A stretch of 64,000 nucleotides of DNA, taken from Chryseobacterium lathyri. GTDB lineage: Bacteria > Bacteroidota > Bacteroidia > Flavobacteriales > Weeksellaceae. The stretch covers positions 186,001 through 250,000 of the forward strand of contig NZ_QNFY01000004.1 of NCBI RefSeq assembly GCF_003290185.1, written 5' to 3'. The first letter of the stretch is position 1; every line of letters begins with the position of its first letter. This document shows, piece by piece, positions 17,543-25,612 of this stretch. The notes under the pieces were generated by a model. The model did no database searches, was not told the origin of the DNA, and saw nothing but the letters and a program-made list of their open reading frames with translations. A program made the translations under genes and the position numbers.

Positions 17543-17833
17543 CTACGCCATTTCTTTTTTCTTGATTAATAGCTTTTTAGCAGTATCAACACATAGGTCT
17601 AAACTTTCTTCAAAAGTTTCAGACGTCTTTTTTACAACGATATCGTCGCCTGGGACGGCTAAAATAAGCTCGGCAGTTTTGTTGTTTCTATCAGAGTTAT
17701 TTTCAACTTTTAAGAACACCTTACACTCATGAATTTTATCATAAAAGGTTTCCAATTTGCTTACTTTTTTGTCAATGTGTGATTCTAATGGTTCGTGTGG
17801 AGTTAAACCAATTGATTGAACTGTGATCTTCAT
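17543..17833 (-). CDS. hpf: Ribosome hibernation-promoting factor / RaiA family
   Basis: 96 residues, a short-form HPF made only of the beta-alpha-beta-beta-beta-alpha ribosome-binding domain (MKITVQSIGLTPHEPLESHI, VENNSDRNNKTAELILAVPG, DLCVDTAKKLLIKKKE). Such proteins sit in the mRNA/tRNA channel of the 30S subunit and inactivate ribosomes in stationary phase. The long-form dimerisation domain is absent. The ATG overlaps the stop codon of the upstream recombinase by 4 bp (ATGA), so the two are translationally coupled. Confidence 0.92.
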   Translation of the reverse strand: MKITVQSIGLTPHEPLESHIDKKVSKLETFYDKIHECKVFLKVENNSDRNNKTAELILAVPGDDIVVKKTSETFEESLDLCVDTAKKLLIKKKEMA

Positions 17834-18717
17834 AATTCTTCTTTTTTAGATGCTCGAGGATGAGCCTGATTAAACACTTTTTTCAATTGTTCAATATTAG
17901 CATTCGTATAGACTTGAGTACTTGCAAGACTGGAATGCCCTAATATTTTTTTTACTTTGGAGATCTCCGCCCCATTATCCAAAACGTGTGTAGCAAAGCT
18001 ATGCCGAAGGATGTGAGGACTTCTTTTTTCTTTCGTTGTTACAAGACTAAGGTACTTATTAACTACCACATAAACAAATTTTTCATTGAGTTTTTTACCC
18101 TTTTTATTGATGAAAAAATAGGTTTTATATTCGGTATTAGGTTTCCTTATTTCCAGGTAACTTCTAAGCAGATTTGAGAGGTCTGCGGAAATGGGAATAA
18201 AACGTTCTTTATTTCCTTTTCCTATTACCTTGAGCTCATTTCCTTCTAGGTTAACGTGTTCAAACATCAGGCCACAAAGCTCAGCTTTACGCATTCCAGT
18301 CTGGTATAATACCTCTATAATACATTTTTCCAGAATATCGGGTTGATCTATCAGAACACCGTCACTGAGCGCCTGCATTTCTTCCTGTGAGATAGGAATC
18401 TGTTTTTCAGCGTAAAACTTAAGGGAAGATATACTTTCCGTGGGAGAGACTTTAATTTCACCGACCTTTAAAAGGAATAAATAAAAACTTCTGAGGGATG
18501 ATAATTTTCTATTGATGCTTCTTTTTGAAATATTATTTTCGCTTAATTCGACGATAAAATTTCTGATTACTTTTTTATCAGCCTTGGAAATATCTTCAGA
18601 AGCTTCTGTTTTAAGGTAGAAATGGGAAAAGTCTTCAAGATCTTTTCGGTAACTTGTAATAGTGTGAGGCGAATACCTCTTTTCGAACTGTAAATATTCT
18701 AAATACTTATCTAACAT
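17830..18717 (-). CDS. xerC: XerC/XerD-type tyrosine recombinase
   Basis: 295 residues, the housekeeping Xer length. The N-terminal SAM-like core-binding domain spans about 1-85. The catalytic domain carries Arg143 (TGMRKAEL), Lys167, His235 and Arg238 (HILRHSFATH), His261 (LGHSSLASTQ) and nucleophile Tyr270, so all catalytic residues are present. Its place between rpsU and hpf is the usual Flavobacteriia context, which argues for a chromosome-dimer-resolution role and not an element integrase. Whether it is XerC or XerD cannot be settled from sequence alone. Confidence 0.88.
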   Translation of the reverse strand: MLDKYLEYLQFEKRYSPHTITSYRKDLEDFSHFYLKTEASEDISKADKKVIRNFIVELSENNISKRSINRKLSSLRSFYLFLLKVGEIKVSPTESISSLKFYAEKQIPISQEEMQALSDGVLIDQPDILEKCIIEVLYQTGMRKAELCGLMFEHVNLEGNELKVIGKGNKERFIPISADLSNLLRSYLEIRKPNTEYKTYFFINKKGKKLNEKFVYVVVNKYLSLVTTKEKRSPHILRHSFATHVLDNGAEISKVKKILGHSSLASTQVYTNANIEQLKKVFNQAHPRASKKEEL

Positions 18718-18749
18718 TACATAAGGTATAAAAACAAAAATTCACCTCT

Positions 18750-18757
18750 CAAATATA
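18750..18757 (-). promoter_or_regulatory. -7 box upstream of xerC-hpf
   Basis: TATATTTG on the minus strand, 32 bases upstream of the xerC ATG, fits TAnnTTTG. The -33 box is weak. Confidence 0.5.
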
Positions 18758-18798
18758 CGTATTTAAGAAGTGAATTTAGTATGTGGTTAAGAAAAATC

Positions 18799-18996
18799 TT
18801 AAGCCTGCTCTTCCTTGCTAAGTCCTCTTTGTTTGTAAGCGGCCTTTAGTCTAGCTTGTCTTAAAGTTACAGAAGGCTTAATAAACGCTTGTCTAGATCT
18901 CAATTGACGAACTGTACCCGTTTTATCAAATTTTCTTTTATATTTTTTTAAAGCTCTGTCGATGGATTCCCCATCTTTTACTGGAATTATTAACAT
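18799..18996 (-). CDS. rpsU: 30S ribosomal protein S21
   Basis: 65 residues, typical for bS21 (MLIIPVKDGESIDRALKKYK, RSRQAFIKPSVTLRQ). It is basic, with the conserved Arg/Lys-rich C-terminus. It binds the 3' domain of 16S rRNA near the anti-Shine-Dalgarno region. In Bacteroidetes bS21 has been implicated in the unusual initiation that makes little use of Shine-Dalgarno pairing. It has a consensus promoter of its own. Confidence 0.96.
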   Translation of the reverse strand: MLIIPVKDGESIDRALKKYKRKFDKTGTVRQLRSRQAFIKPSVTLRQARLKAAYKQRGLSKEEQA

Positions 18997-19019
18997 ATTT
19001 TACATCTCATTTTGGATTG

Positions 19020-19050
19020 CAAAACTAGACATTTTTTATTAAACTGCAAA
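19020..19050 (-). promoter_or_regulatory. Promoter of rpsU
   Basis: On the minus strand TTTG (19047-19050), 19 bases, TAGTTTTG (19020-19027). Both boxes and spacing match the Flavobacteriia consensus. Confidence 0.75.
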
Positions 19051-19245
19051 ATTTAGCTCCACTTTCTTTAAAAAACCCATTATAAGTTATCTACAATCAG
19101 ATACAATAATGTGGACAAGTATGCTATTTTTAAAATTTTGAGTCCCCTCTATTATCCGTTATATTACTAATAACAGCAATATAAACATACTGGGGATTAT
19201 CTGAAAAGTATGTCATATTATGAACTATATGTAAACAAAAATCCC

Positions 19246-19253
19246 TATCTTTG
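19246..19253 (+). promoter_or_regulatory. -7 box of the ssrA promoter
   Basis: TATCTTTG on the plus strand, 16 bases upstream of the tmRNA 5' end, fits TAnnTTTG at the right distance for a short leader removed by RNase P. Confidence 0.6.
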
Positions 19254-19269
19254 TAGCTACTTTATTCAT

Positions 19270-19668
19270 GGGGTTGACTGGTTTCGACAGCAAGATCAAT
19301 GGGTAAGTAAGCATGCAGAGAACCGTAGCGCGATCTCTTTAATCCCTTGCTACACAACTTTAACTGGCAACGAAGAGTTCGCTCTTGCAGCTTAATATCG
19401 AAGTATAGTAGATCAAGCGTTTTCCTGAAGATAGTAAGGAAGCAAGATATCTCACAAATGCTCTGTTCTGCGGCGTTTGATTCTGGGATATAGGAATGCA
19501 GGAATAAGGTTTCAGATGCTTTGGCTGAAACTCGAAAACTTCAGAAGATAAGCTGGAAGTTGGGTGTCTTCCCTCTGCCTCCAGTCGAAAACCAATGGTA
19601 GAATAAGCATGTAGAAATCTTATGTATTGCTTGTTTGGACGAGGGTTCGAATCCCTCCAACTCCACCA
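19270..19668 (+). ncRNA. ssrA: Transfer-messenger RNA (tmRNA)
   Basis: 399 bases. The 5' end GGGGTTGACTGGTTTCGACA pairs with CAACTCC near the 3' end (19658-19664), forming a tRNA-like acceptor stem, and CCA is encoded (19666-19668). The T-arm GGGTTCGAATCCC is intact. The tag reading frame probably resumes at the GGC at 19366 and encodes GNEEFALAA, followed by TAA (19393-19395); the ALAA end is the universal protease-recognition signal. With SmpB it rescues stalled ribosomes. Its 3' end forms the left junction of a genomic island but stays functional, because the duplicated att core rebuilds it. Confidence 0.96.
19644..19666 (+). repeat. attL: left direct repeat of the ssrA-integrated island
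   Basis: 23 bases running GGTTCGAATCCC through to AACTCCAC in the tmRNA T-arm and acceptor strand. The identical 23-mer recurs at 27870-27892. Tyrosine-recombinase integrases commonly use the 3' end of ssrA in this way. Confidence 0.9.
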
Positions 19669-19689
19669 GGTGAGAAACCAAATTAATCT

Positions 19690-19730
19690 AAAAGCCTTTA
19701 AATCCTAGTATTTAAGGGCTTTTTTGTTTT
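19690..19730 (+). terminator. Terminator after ssrA, inside the island
   Basis: Long stem AAAAGCCTTTAAAT / ATTTAAGGGCTTTT followed by a T tract. It lies on the island side of attL, so the element supplies its own terminator to the rebuilt ssrA. Confidence 0.8.
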
Positions 19731-19772
19731 TTTGAGTTATCAAAATATACCAAAGAAATACAAATCGAACGT

Positions 19773-19789
19773 GAGTCATTCGGTGAGTC
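19773..19789 (+). repeat. Candidate integrase arm site 1
   Basis: GAGTCATTCGGTGAGTC, 106 bases inside attL. The core ATTCGGTGAGT recurs inverted at 19808-19823 and directly at 27802-27818. Confidence 0.45.
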
Positions 19790-19807
19790 TTCTTTAGGCA
19801 GCATTTT

Positions 19808-19823
19808 GACTCACCGAATTCTC
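19808..19823 (-). repeat. Candidate integrase arm site 2 (inverted)
   Basis: On the minus strand GAGAATTCGGTGAGTC, which forms an inverted pair with the site at 19773-19789. Confidence 0.45.
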
Positions 19824-19916
19824 ATTAAACAGCTTATTCATCAGCCTGTTCATTGATTCAACATCTTGTAGGTTTAAAGGTTCAGCAATATTATTAACCT
19901 TTAAAATTAAAATATT

Positions 19917-20516
19917 ATGCAAACCTACAGCTTACTGTTTTATGCCAAAAAGGCAAAGAACAACCCTGAATTATCTACAATTTACATGAGAATCACTGTT
20001 GCCGGAAGACGAACAGAGATTTCAACAGGACAAACGGTAAAAACCCCTCAATGGAGTATAAAATTAGGAAAAGTATCAGGCAATAGTCCCAATGGTAAAC
20101 AATTAAACTCCTTATTGGAAAGTTTCAGAGCTAAATTATTTGAATGCTATAATTCCTTGTATAACGAAGGCAAAGAGATAACTTGTGAAAATCTCCGAAA
20201 CAAATATTTAGAAATTGAGGAAAGAAAAATTACTCTTATTGAACATAACTCAAAGGTAAAGGGACTTATAGATAGAGAATTTTCTAAAGGAACGTGGAAA
20301 CGGTATGAAACATCATTACGACATACTCAGGCATTTCTGAAATGGAAATTTAATATCAGTGACATTGATGTCCGTCATATTAATGCCGGATTCGTTGCAG
20401 ATTATGAGTTTTATTTGAGAACTGTAAGAAACTGCTCAAATAATTCTGCTGTAAAGTATATTAGAAATTTTCAAAAAATAATTAATATTTGTCTCAACAA
20501 TGAATGGATTTCATGA
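19917..20516 (+). CDS. Integrase remnant: N-terminal half of a tyrosine recombinase
   Basis: 199 residues. The N-terminal arm-DNA-binding domain (MQTYSLLFYAKKAKNNPELS to TPQWSIKLGKVSG) and the SAM-like core-binding domain (about 105-195, ending YIRNFQKIINICLNNEW) match Bacteroidetes site-specific integrases. These are usually around 400 residues. The whole catalytic domain with the R-H-R-H-Y residues is missing: the frame stops within IS-derived sequence just past NNEW. It is the expected integrase of the ssrA island, beside attL, and should be inactive. It might still bind its arm sites. Confidence 0.8.
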   Translation: MQTYSLLFYAKKAKNNPELSTIYMRITVAGRRTEISTGQTVKTPQWSIKLGKVSGNSPNGKQLNSLLESFRAKLFECYNSLYNEGKEITCENLRNKYLEIEERKITLIEHNSKVKGLIDREFSKGTWKRYETSLRHTQAFLKWKFNISDIDVRHINAGFVADYEFYLRTVRNCSNNSAVKYIRNFQKIINICLNNEWIS

Positions 20517-20986
20517 GCGATGCCTTGTTTGATGGGAAGAGATTTAGGCTTTTGACTTTAGTTGATAATTATAGTCGAAAATGCTTGGCCATTGAGGCGG
20601 AAATTTCAATCAAGGGAGAAAACGTCACGGAAATATTAAAAAACATTACCTTTGAAGAGAAGGTTTTTCCCGAGCGTATCAAAATAGATAATGGTCCTGA
20701 ATTTATCAGCAAAGAATTGGATAGATGGGCTTATGAAAAGAACATAGAATTGGAATTCTCCAGACCTGGAAAACCTACTGACAATGAATCTATAGAGAGC
20801 TTTAACGGTTCATTGAGGGATGAATGCCTAAGCGTAAATTGGGTTTTGTCGCTTCATGATGCACAGAAAAAATTAAATGCATGGAAGTTGGATTATAATG
20901 ATTACAGACCGCATAGCTCATTAGGAAATCTAACCCCAAATGAGTTCATCGAAATGCAATCAAAAAAGCAAATTTCTCTATTTTAG
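20504..20986 (+). pseudogene. IS3-family transposase, 5'-truncated (IS407-like OrfB C-terminus)
   Basis: 160 residues from MDFMSDALFDGKRFRLLTLV to the stop codon. It contains the integrase-core catalytic triad of IS3 OrfB proteins: Asp2 in the opening MDF, Asp62 in IDNGPEF and Glu98 in IESFNGSLRDECL, then the YNDYRPHSSLGNLTPNEF ending. The N-terminal HTH/OrfA part and the left IS end are absent, replaced by the integrase fragment. The first ATG only marks where homology resumes, so this is a fragment and not an intact gene. Confidence 0.8.
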
Positions 20987-21123
20987 ATTGGTACTATTGA
21001 CGGGTAGAAGTTAGAGCTTACAAAATCTTGCATGGAGTTTGGAAAAAATTAAAGTTCTTTTACTATATTATTTCTTTTTTTATTATTTATGATTTAAACA
21101 GTCTCTTTTTTCTTTTTATTTGA

Positions 21124-21131
21124 TAGCTTTG
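21124..21131 (+). promoter_or_regulatory. Possible -7 box for the Crp-like gene
   Basis: TAGCTTTG fits TAnnTTTG, 91 bases upstream of the regulator ATG. No clear -33 box. Confidence 0.35.
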
Positions 21132-21222
21132 TATATATCCCTTGTTTGAAATCATCTTCAATTATATAATTAAAACTTTATTCCCTTAATAATCTATATG
21201 CTAATGTTTAATTAAAAAAAGC

Positions 21223-21789
21223 ATGGAGAATATAAAAAACCACTTGTCAAATATCGTTGACATATCAGAGAATGATTGGGAAATTTTCTCTTCAAAGTTA
21301 TCGAAGGTAAACTTTCCCAAAAAAGGAATTTTATTAGAAAAGGGTAAAATCGAAAAATATTTATCTTTTATAGAATCCGGAATATTGAGATTTAACATTC
21401 CAAAAATAGAATATGATTTTACTTTTGCTTTTGCATTTGAAAATAATTTTGTTAGTGGATACGATTCATTTATAAAACAAAAACCATCATTATATAATAT
21501 AGAAACAATTACAGATTGTACTTTATGGAGGGTATCTTATGACGACTTACAGAATATTTATGCTACTACAACAATAGGAAATAGGGTTGGAAGAATGATA
21601 GCAGAAGAATTATATTTAAAAAAAATGAAAAGAGAATTGTGCCTTCTTGAAAATTCGGCTAAACAAAGATATTTAGATTTATTCGAGGAACAGCCTCAAT
21701 TGGTACAAAACATCCCTTTAAAATATCTAGCATCTTATATTGGTATTCGTCCACAATCACTTAGCAGAATAAGAAAACAGATTTATTAA
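21223..21789 (+). CDS. Crp/Fnr-family transcriptional regulator
   Basis: 188 residues, the usual length for the Bacteroidetes branch. The cyclic-nucleotide-binding-like beta roll spans about 20-115 (FPKKGILLEKGKIEKYLSFI, ESGILRFNIPK, FVSGYDSFIKQKPSLYNIET). A long dimer helix follows, then a C-terminal helix-turn-helix (LKYLASYIGIRPQSLSRIRK). Canonical cAMP-binding residues are not evident, so the ligand is unknown. It sits 66 bp upstream of a run of three small same-strand genes (DUF2141, DUF2269-like, DoxX-like) and may control them. Confidence 0.88.
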   Translation: MENIKNHLSNIVDISENDWEIFSSKLSKVNFPKKGILLEKGKIEKYLSFIESGILRFNIPKIEYDFTFAFAFENNFVSGYDSFIKQKPSLYNIETITDCTLWRVSYDDLQNIYATTTIGNRVGRMIAEELYLKKMKRELCLLENSAKQRYLDLFEEQPQLVQNIPLKYLASYIGIRPQSLSRIRKQIY

Positions 21790-21855
21790 CATTTGTTCAT
21801 TGATTTGAAGACATAGTTAAAATAATTTTGTGAAATAATTTTAAACAACAACGTC

Positions 21856-22284
21856 ATGAAAAAATTATTTCAATTACCAATTCTGGCTCTTTTATTTCCT
21901 CTTCCTCTTTTTTCTCCTAAAAAATTCACTCTTTCTTTAACTATAAATAATATACAAAGCAATGGTGATATTTTTATTGGTTTATATGATAGTTCCAAAA
22001 AGTTTGGACAAATTGGAAGTACTTTTAGAACAATAAAAAAAACGCCCGTCTCCTCTTTATTAAAAGTGTCGTGGGAAGATTTGCCTAAAAATAATTATGC
22101 TATCGCCCTTTTCCAAGATGTAAATAAAAATGGAAAATTAGATAAAAATATTTTAGGAAAACCTATAGAGCCTTATGCGTTTTCAAATAATGTGAAACCA
22201 TTTTTATCTGCCCCTTCCTTTGATAAATGTAGTTTTGTTTTAAATGCAAATCAAGAAATCGAAATAACCTTAATCCAACCATAA
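21856..22284 (+). CDS. DUF2141 domain secreted protein
   Basis: 142 residues. A signal peptide (MKKLFQLPILALLFPLPLFS) is followed by a DUF2141 beta-sandwich. Its characteristic segment is here IALFQDVNKNGKLDKNILGK, then EPYAFSNNVKP, compared with the family consensus of a short acidic NGNGKLD loop followed by P.E..GFSN. Function of the family is not established. The stop codon is followed after one base by the next ATG, so it is co-translated with the DUF2269-like gene. Confidence 0.82.
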   Translation: MKKLFQLPILALLFPLPLFSPKKFTLSLTINNIQSNGDIFIGLYDSSKKFGQIGSTFRTIKKTPVSSLLKVSWEDLPKNNYAIALFQDVNKNGKLDKNILGKPIEPYAFSNNVKPFLSAPSFDKCSFVLNANQEIEITLIQP

Positions 22285-22285
22285 T

Positions 22286-22744
22286 ATGTATTTATTTTTA
22301 AAATTATTACATATTTTATCTGTAATTATCGCAATAGGCAGTAATTTATCTTATTTTATTTGGCTACAGAGGAGTAAGCAACAACAATATCTTTTATTTT
22401 CATTAAAAGGAATAAAATTTTTAGATGAGAAAATTGCTAATCCTGCTTATTTTATTAGTCTCTTTACCGGATTATGTATGTGCTATATCAGAGGGATTAA
22501 CCCACTAAACATAGATTGGCTATTTTTTTCCTTACTTCTTTTTAGTATGATGGGAATTGTTGGTCTTGGTTTATATTCTTCAGCTCTTTCTAATCAAATA
22601 AAAATGCTTGAAAGATATGATTTAGATCCCAAATCATATTATAAAGCCGAAAAAAAACAAACAATTGTTGGGATAATTTTGATTATCATAGCCCTAATAA
22701 TTGTTACTCTTATGGTTTTCAAACCAAGTAATATAATCCTTTAA
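22286..22744 (+). CDS. DUF2269-like small membrane protein
   Basis: 152 residues with four predicted transmembrane helices: LLHILSVIIAIGSNLSYFIW, a second near 50-70, WLFFSLLLFSMMGIVGLGLY and IVGIILIIIALIIVTLMV. The N-terminal KLLHI....G.N pattern resembles the DUF2269 family of integral membrane proteins of unknown role. It is encoded between the DUF2141 and DoxX-like genes, suggesting a joint membrane function. Confidence 0.65.
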   Translation: MYLFLKLLHILSVIIAIGSNLSYFIWLQRSKQQQYLLFSLKGIKFLDEKIANPAYFISLFTGLCMCYIRGINPLNIDWLFFSLLLFSMMGIVGLGLYSSALSNQIKMLERYDLDPKSYYKAEKKQTIVGIILIIIALIIVTLMVFKPSNIIL

Positions 22745-22798
22745 ATAAACTAACTAGTAACAAATTCGTTATTGATCATCTAGAAAAAAATTAAAAAA

Positions 22799-23251
22799 AT
22801 GAAACCATTATTTATATTACTGGGAGTTTTTTCCATTTCAATTATAATTATGAAACTCATTCATAAAAACTCTAACCATTTATTGGCAGGGAGGTTGGCT
22901 TTATCTTTAATGCTACTATTTACTGCATTGGGACATTTTTTGTATGCCAAAGGGATGTCATTAATGCTGCCAGACATAATTCCTTTTAGAGAAATAATAA
23001 TCTATATAACAGGTTTTATTGAAATTGCAGCAGCAATAGGAATATTCATTCCAAATATTAGAATCATTACTGCCGTTTTATTGATATCCTTTTTTATTTT
23101 AATATTGCCTTCCAATATTTATTCCTCGATCAAACATTTAAATTATCAAACGGGCACTTTTGATGGAAATGGCATTTCATATTTATGGTTTAGGATTCCA
23201 TTTCAACTGTTATTGATATTTTGGACTTATTATTTTGTTTACAAAAAATAA
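22799..23251 (+). CDS. DoxX-like membrane protein
   Basis: 150 residues with four predicted transmembrane helices. Conserved DoxX-like features are an early (F/A)LGHF pattern (LFTALGHFLYAKGM), a central GFIEIAAAIGIF helix and a closing aromatic-rich helix (FQLLLIFWTYYFVYKK). DoxX-like proteins are inner-membrane proteins of mostly unknown function, some linked to redox or stress responses. It is the last of three co-directional genes behind the Crp-like regulator. Confidence 0.75.
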   Translation: MKPLFILLGVFSISIIIMKLIHKNSNHLLAGRLALSLMLLFTALGHFLYAKGMSLMLPDIIPFREIIIYITGFIEIAAAIGIFIPNIRIITAVLLISFFILILPSNIYSSIKHLNYQTGTFDGNGISYLWFRIPFQLLLIFWTYYFVYKK

Positions 23252-23407
23252 AATGCTACATTTTTTCATCAATTTACATCCACTTTTCATAAGAAATACA
23301 AAAAAATGATGACATTATATGCTAGTTTTTAAATTGATAGTTATTCTAATTCTGCTTCCCTAGATCCTATTTTATATAGCATTTAATTTAAAATTTTATA
23401 TAAATAT

Positions 23408-24052
23408 TTAAGGCTGATAAAATCCATTTTTCATAGCAAAAACAATAAGATCAAAAGTTCGATTGACCTTAAATTTTTTCATGATATTTTTATGATAGCT
23501 TTTTACAGTATGATAACTAAGGTGCATTTCATTAGCCACTTCTTTAATTGTTTTCCCAGAGCATATAAGCTTAAGCACATCCTTTTCTCTGGGTGAAAGG
23601 TGATAAATAATCTGCTCATCATTAAAGAAAGAATTTAAAATATTTCCTCTAAGGGTTTTCCCAATATACTTTTTCCCATCTAGACAATCACTAATAGCGT
23701 CAATAAGTTCTTCTATAGAAGATTCTTTACTCATATAAGCATTAGCTCCATACCTAATGGCCATTTTTACAGTCATTGGATCCGAGATAGAGGAAAGGAC
23801 AATTAGCTTATAATCTGAATGTTTTTTTAATAAAAAATATTCCTGGTATGACTTTAACAACTCTACTCCGCTGAGTTCCGGCATTAAAAGGTCTGTAATT
23901 ATTAGGTCTGGAAGTTTTGAATTATTTTTTTCATTAAAAAAACTTGTTGCCTTATTATAAATACGTATTTCTGACGCTATATTCTGTGAAAGGAGGCTGT
24001 TTCTTATAGCTTCAGCAATCATCTTATGGTCATCAATAATAACGGCAAACAT
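23408..24052 (-). CDS. NarL/LuxR-family response regulator
   Basis: 214 residues. The receiver domain has acidic residues at IIDDHK, phospho-acceptor Asp54 (IITDLLMPELSG) and Lys in AYMSKESS. The C-terminal LuxR helix-turn-helix is at LSPREKDVLKLICSGKTIKE to SYHTVKSYHKNIMKKF. It is transcribed divergently from the histidine kinase gene that starts 105 bp away and is its probable partner. Confidence 0.92.
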   Translation of the reverse strand: MFAVIIDDHKMIAEAIRNSLLSQNIASEIRIYNKATSFFNEKNNSKLPDLIITDLLMPELSGVELLKSYQEYFLLKKHSDYKLIVLSSISDPMTVKMAIRYGANAYMSKESSIEELIDAISDCLDGKKYIGKTLRGNILNSFFNDEQIIYHLSPREKDVLKLICSGKTIKEVANEMHLSYHTVKSYHKNIMKKFKVNRTFDLIVFAMKNGFYQP

Positions 24053-24073
24053 AAATTAAAGAATAAATATAAA

Positions 24074-24081
24074 CAAAGCTA
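24074..24081 (-). promoter_or_regulatory. -7 box of the response regulator promoter
   Basis: TAGCTTTG on the minus strand, 21 bases upstream of the regulator ATG, in the shared divergent promoter region. Confidence 0.45.
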
Positions 24082-24136
24082 TAAAATATTTATTTTATTC
24101 ACCTCACCTTAAAGATATTATTTTATTTAACTTAAT

Positions 24137-24144
24137 TAGATTTG
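24137..24144 (+). promoter_or_regulatory. -7 box of the histidine kinase promoter
   Basis: TAGATTTG on the plus strand, 13 bases upstream of the kinase ATG, fits TAnnTTTG. Confidence 0.45.
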
Positions 24145-24157
24145 TAAAAAATTCATT

Positions 24158-25540
24158 ATGAGTGATGTAAAAATAGACAGTATCGTTCCCTATATGGCTT
24201 TTGGCGCAATTACGATTGCCGTTGTTTTCTTCACTTTTTATTATTTGTATATAAAAGATGAAGCTTTAAAAAGATATAGAAATTTTTTATGGGTGACCCT
24301 GGGTTATATTTTTTTAAAAGAATTTATCCTTATCCCCAAATATACTCAAGACCCTTTATTTTTATATATTATAAGTGAAGTTTTTTATTGGAGTAGTCTT
24401 ATTTTATATGTCCGTTTTATCTATATTACTATAGATTTTAAAGAAAAAGAAGGTCTTTTTAGACAGCTAGCAATTATTACTCAGGTATTACATGGGCTTG
24501 CATTTATTATTTATATGGGCTTTCAAATCGTACTCCCTGAGTATAAAATCTTTTTTGGGTACATTTTTGCACCTATTTCAATATTCTTATTTATTGTCGT
24601 TTGTTTATTTATACAAAATCTGTATAAAAACCGTGTTTTTATATATTATAGATTTTTGTATATAGGAAGTTTCTTGTTTTTGATTTTTAATACTCTCGGT
24701 CTTTTTTTTAACTCCCCTGATAAAAATTTTTATGGGCTCACCAATTTTTCAATTCTTTGTATAGGCTGGTTCTTAGAATTGATGATGTTTATGTTAGCTT
24801 TATGCATGAAAGCAAAAAACGACTGGGATGAGAAACTGAGTACTATTGAAAAAAACACCTCTATCGAAAAAAAACTTTTGCTACAAGAAATGGAAAGACA
24901 ACAAGTAATCCATGAGAGTAAACAAACGGAGAGGTTAAAAATTTCAAATGATATTCATGATGGTATAAGCAATACAATTAGTGGTCTAAAATTTTATATT
25001 AATGATAAAAGACTACAGACACAAAATCTTAAAGAGAAAGAATTCCTTAAAGATCTGGAAAGTGAAATCAATAGCATCTATATTCAGGTAAGAGATTATA
25101 TTCAAAAATTATATTCTGGAGACCATGAGGATAATTATGATATCCTCTATTTTTTAGACGCTTTACAACAACATTATAAAACGTCTTCCTTACAAATATT
25201 TATTAATATCGACAGAATACATATTAATAAATATCTTACAAAATACCAAGCGAAAGAATTTTATTTCATATTAAATGAAATTATAGGAAACTCCATCAAG
25301 CATTCCAAATGTGATGAGATTTCCATTCAAATAGGTTTTGATGAAACAGTCTGTAATTTTTCTATACAAGATAATGGGAAGGGGTTTGATTATGACATAT
25401 CTAGAAATAAAGGATTGGGGTTATCAATCATTCAAAACAGAATTAACAAATTGCAAGGAGAGATAAAATACTCTATTTTAAATGGAACAAAAGTACGTGG
25501 ATACTTTCCTTATTCCTACCCCCCAAAAGAGGGGGGCTAA
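24158..25540 (+). CDS. Seven-helix sensor histidine kinase (HisKA_3 type)
   Basis: 460 residues. The first 217 residues form about seven transmembrane helices, similar in layout to 7TMR-DISM sensors but without a periplasmic domain. A coiled-coil stretch follows, then a HisKA_3 dimerisation domain with His267 (ISNDIHDGISNTISGL) and HATPase_c (LNEIIGNSIKHS, IQDNGKGFD, GLGLSIIQNRINKL). This kinase class pairs with NarL-type regulators, and one is encoded divergently next door. The signal is unknown. The stop codon lies inside a terminator hairpin. The downstream secreted QVGINT protein is a candidate target. Confidence 0.88.
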   Translation: MSDVKIDSIVPYMAFGAITIAVVFFTFYYLYIKDEALKRYRNFLWVTLGYIFLKEFILIPKYTQDPLFLYIISEVFYWSSLILYVRFIYITIDFKEKEGLFRQLAIITQVLHGLAFIIYMGFQIVLPEYKIFFGYIFAPISIFLFIVVCLFIQNLYKNRVFIYYRFLYIGSFLFLIFNTLGLFFNSPDKNFYGLTNFSILCIGWFLELMMFMLALCMKAKNDWDEKLSTIEKNTSIEKKLLLQEMERQQVIHESKQTERLKISNDIHDGISNTISGLKFYINDKRLQTQNLKEKEFLKDLESEINSIYIQVRDYIQKLYSGDHEDNYDILYFLDALQQHYKTSSLQIFINIDRIHINKYLTKYQAKEFYFILNEIIGNSIKHSKCDEISIQIGFDETVCNFSIQDNGKGFDYDISRNKGLGLSIIQNRINKLQGEIKYSILNGTKVRGYFPYSYPPKEGG

Positions 25541-25554
25541 ATACCCCCCCTTTT
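25525..25554 (+). terminator. Terminator overlapping the kinase stop codon
   Basis: AAAAG-a-GGGGGG pairs with CCCCCCCTTTT across the TAA (25538-25540). G/C homopolymer runs stand out in this A/T-rich island. Confidence 0.7.
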
Positions 25555-25582
25555 ACCGGTGTTCTCACACTTGTTTATATTA

Positions 25583-25590
25583 TAACTTTG
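25583..25590 (+). promoter_or_regulatory. -7 box for the QVGINT gene of the island
   Basis: TAACTTTG on the plus strand, 22 bases upstream of the ATG, fits TAnnTTTG. Confidence 0.5.
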
Positions 25591-25612
25591 TAAACATAAA
25601 TATGAATTTATA

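Noticed and set aside
17830..18717. Reading the Xer-type recombinase as the integrase of the ssrA island
   Set aside because: It lies outside the att-bounded segment, has the length and context (rpsU-xer-hpf) of the housekeeping enzyme, and the island has its own integrase remnant beside attL.
19210..19395. Open frame of 61 codons ending in GNEEFALAA
   Set aside because: It lies in the tmRNA gene; only the last nine codons, the proteolysis tag, are translated, and only through trans-translation.
20504..20986. Treating the transposase as an active IS
   Set aside because: The N-terminal and OrfA parts and the left inverted repeat are missing, and the upstream sequence is integrase.
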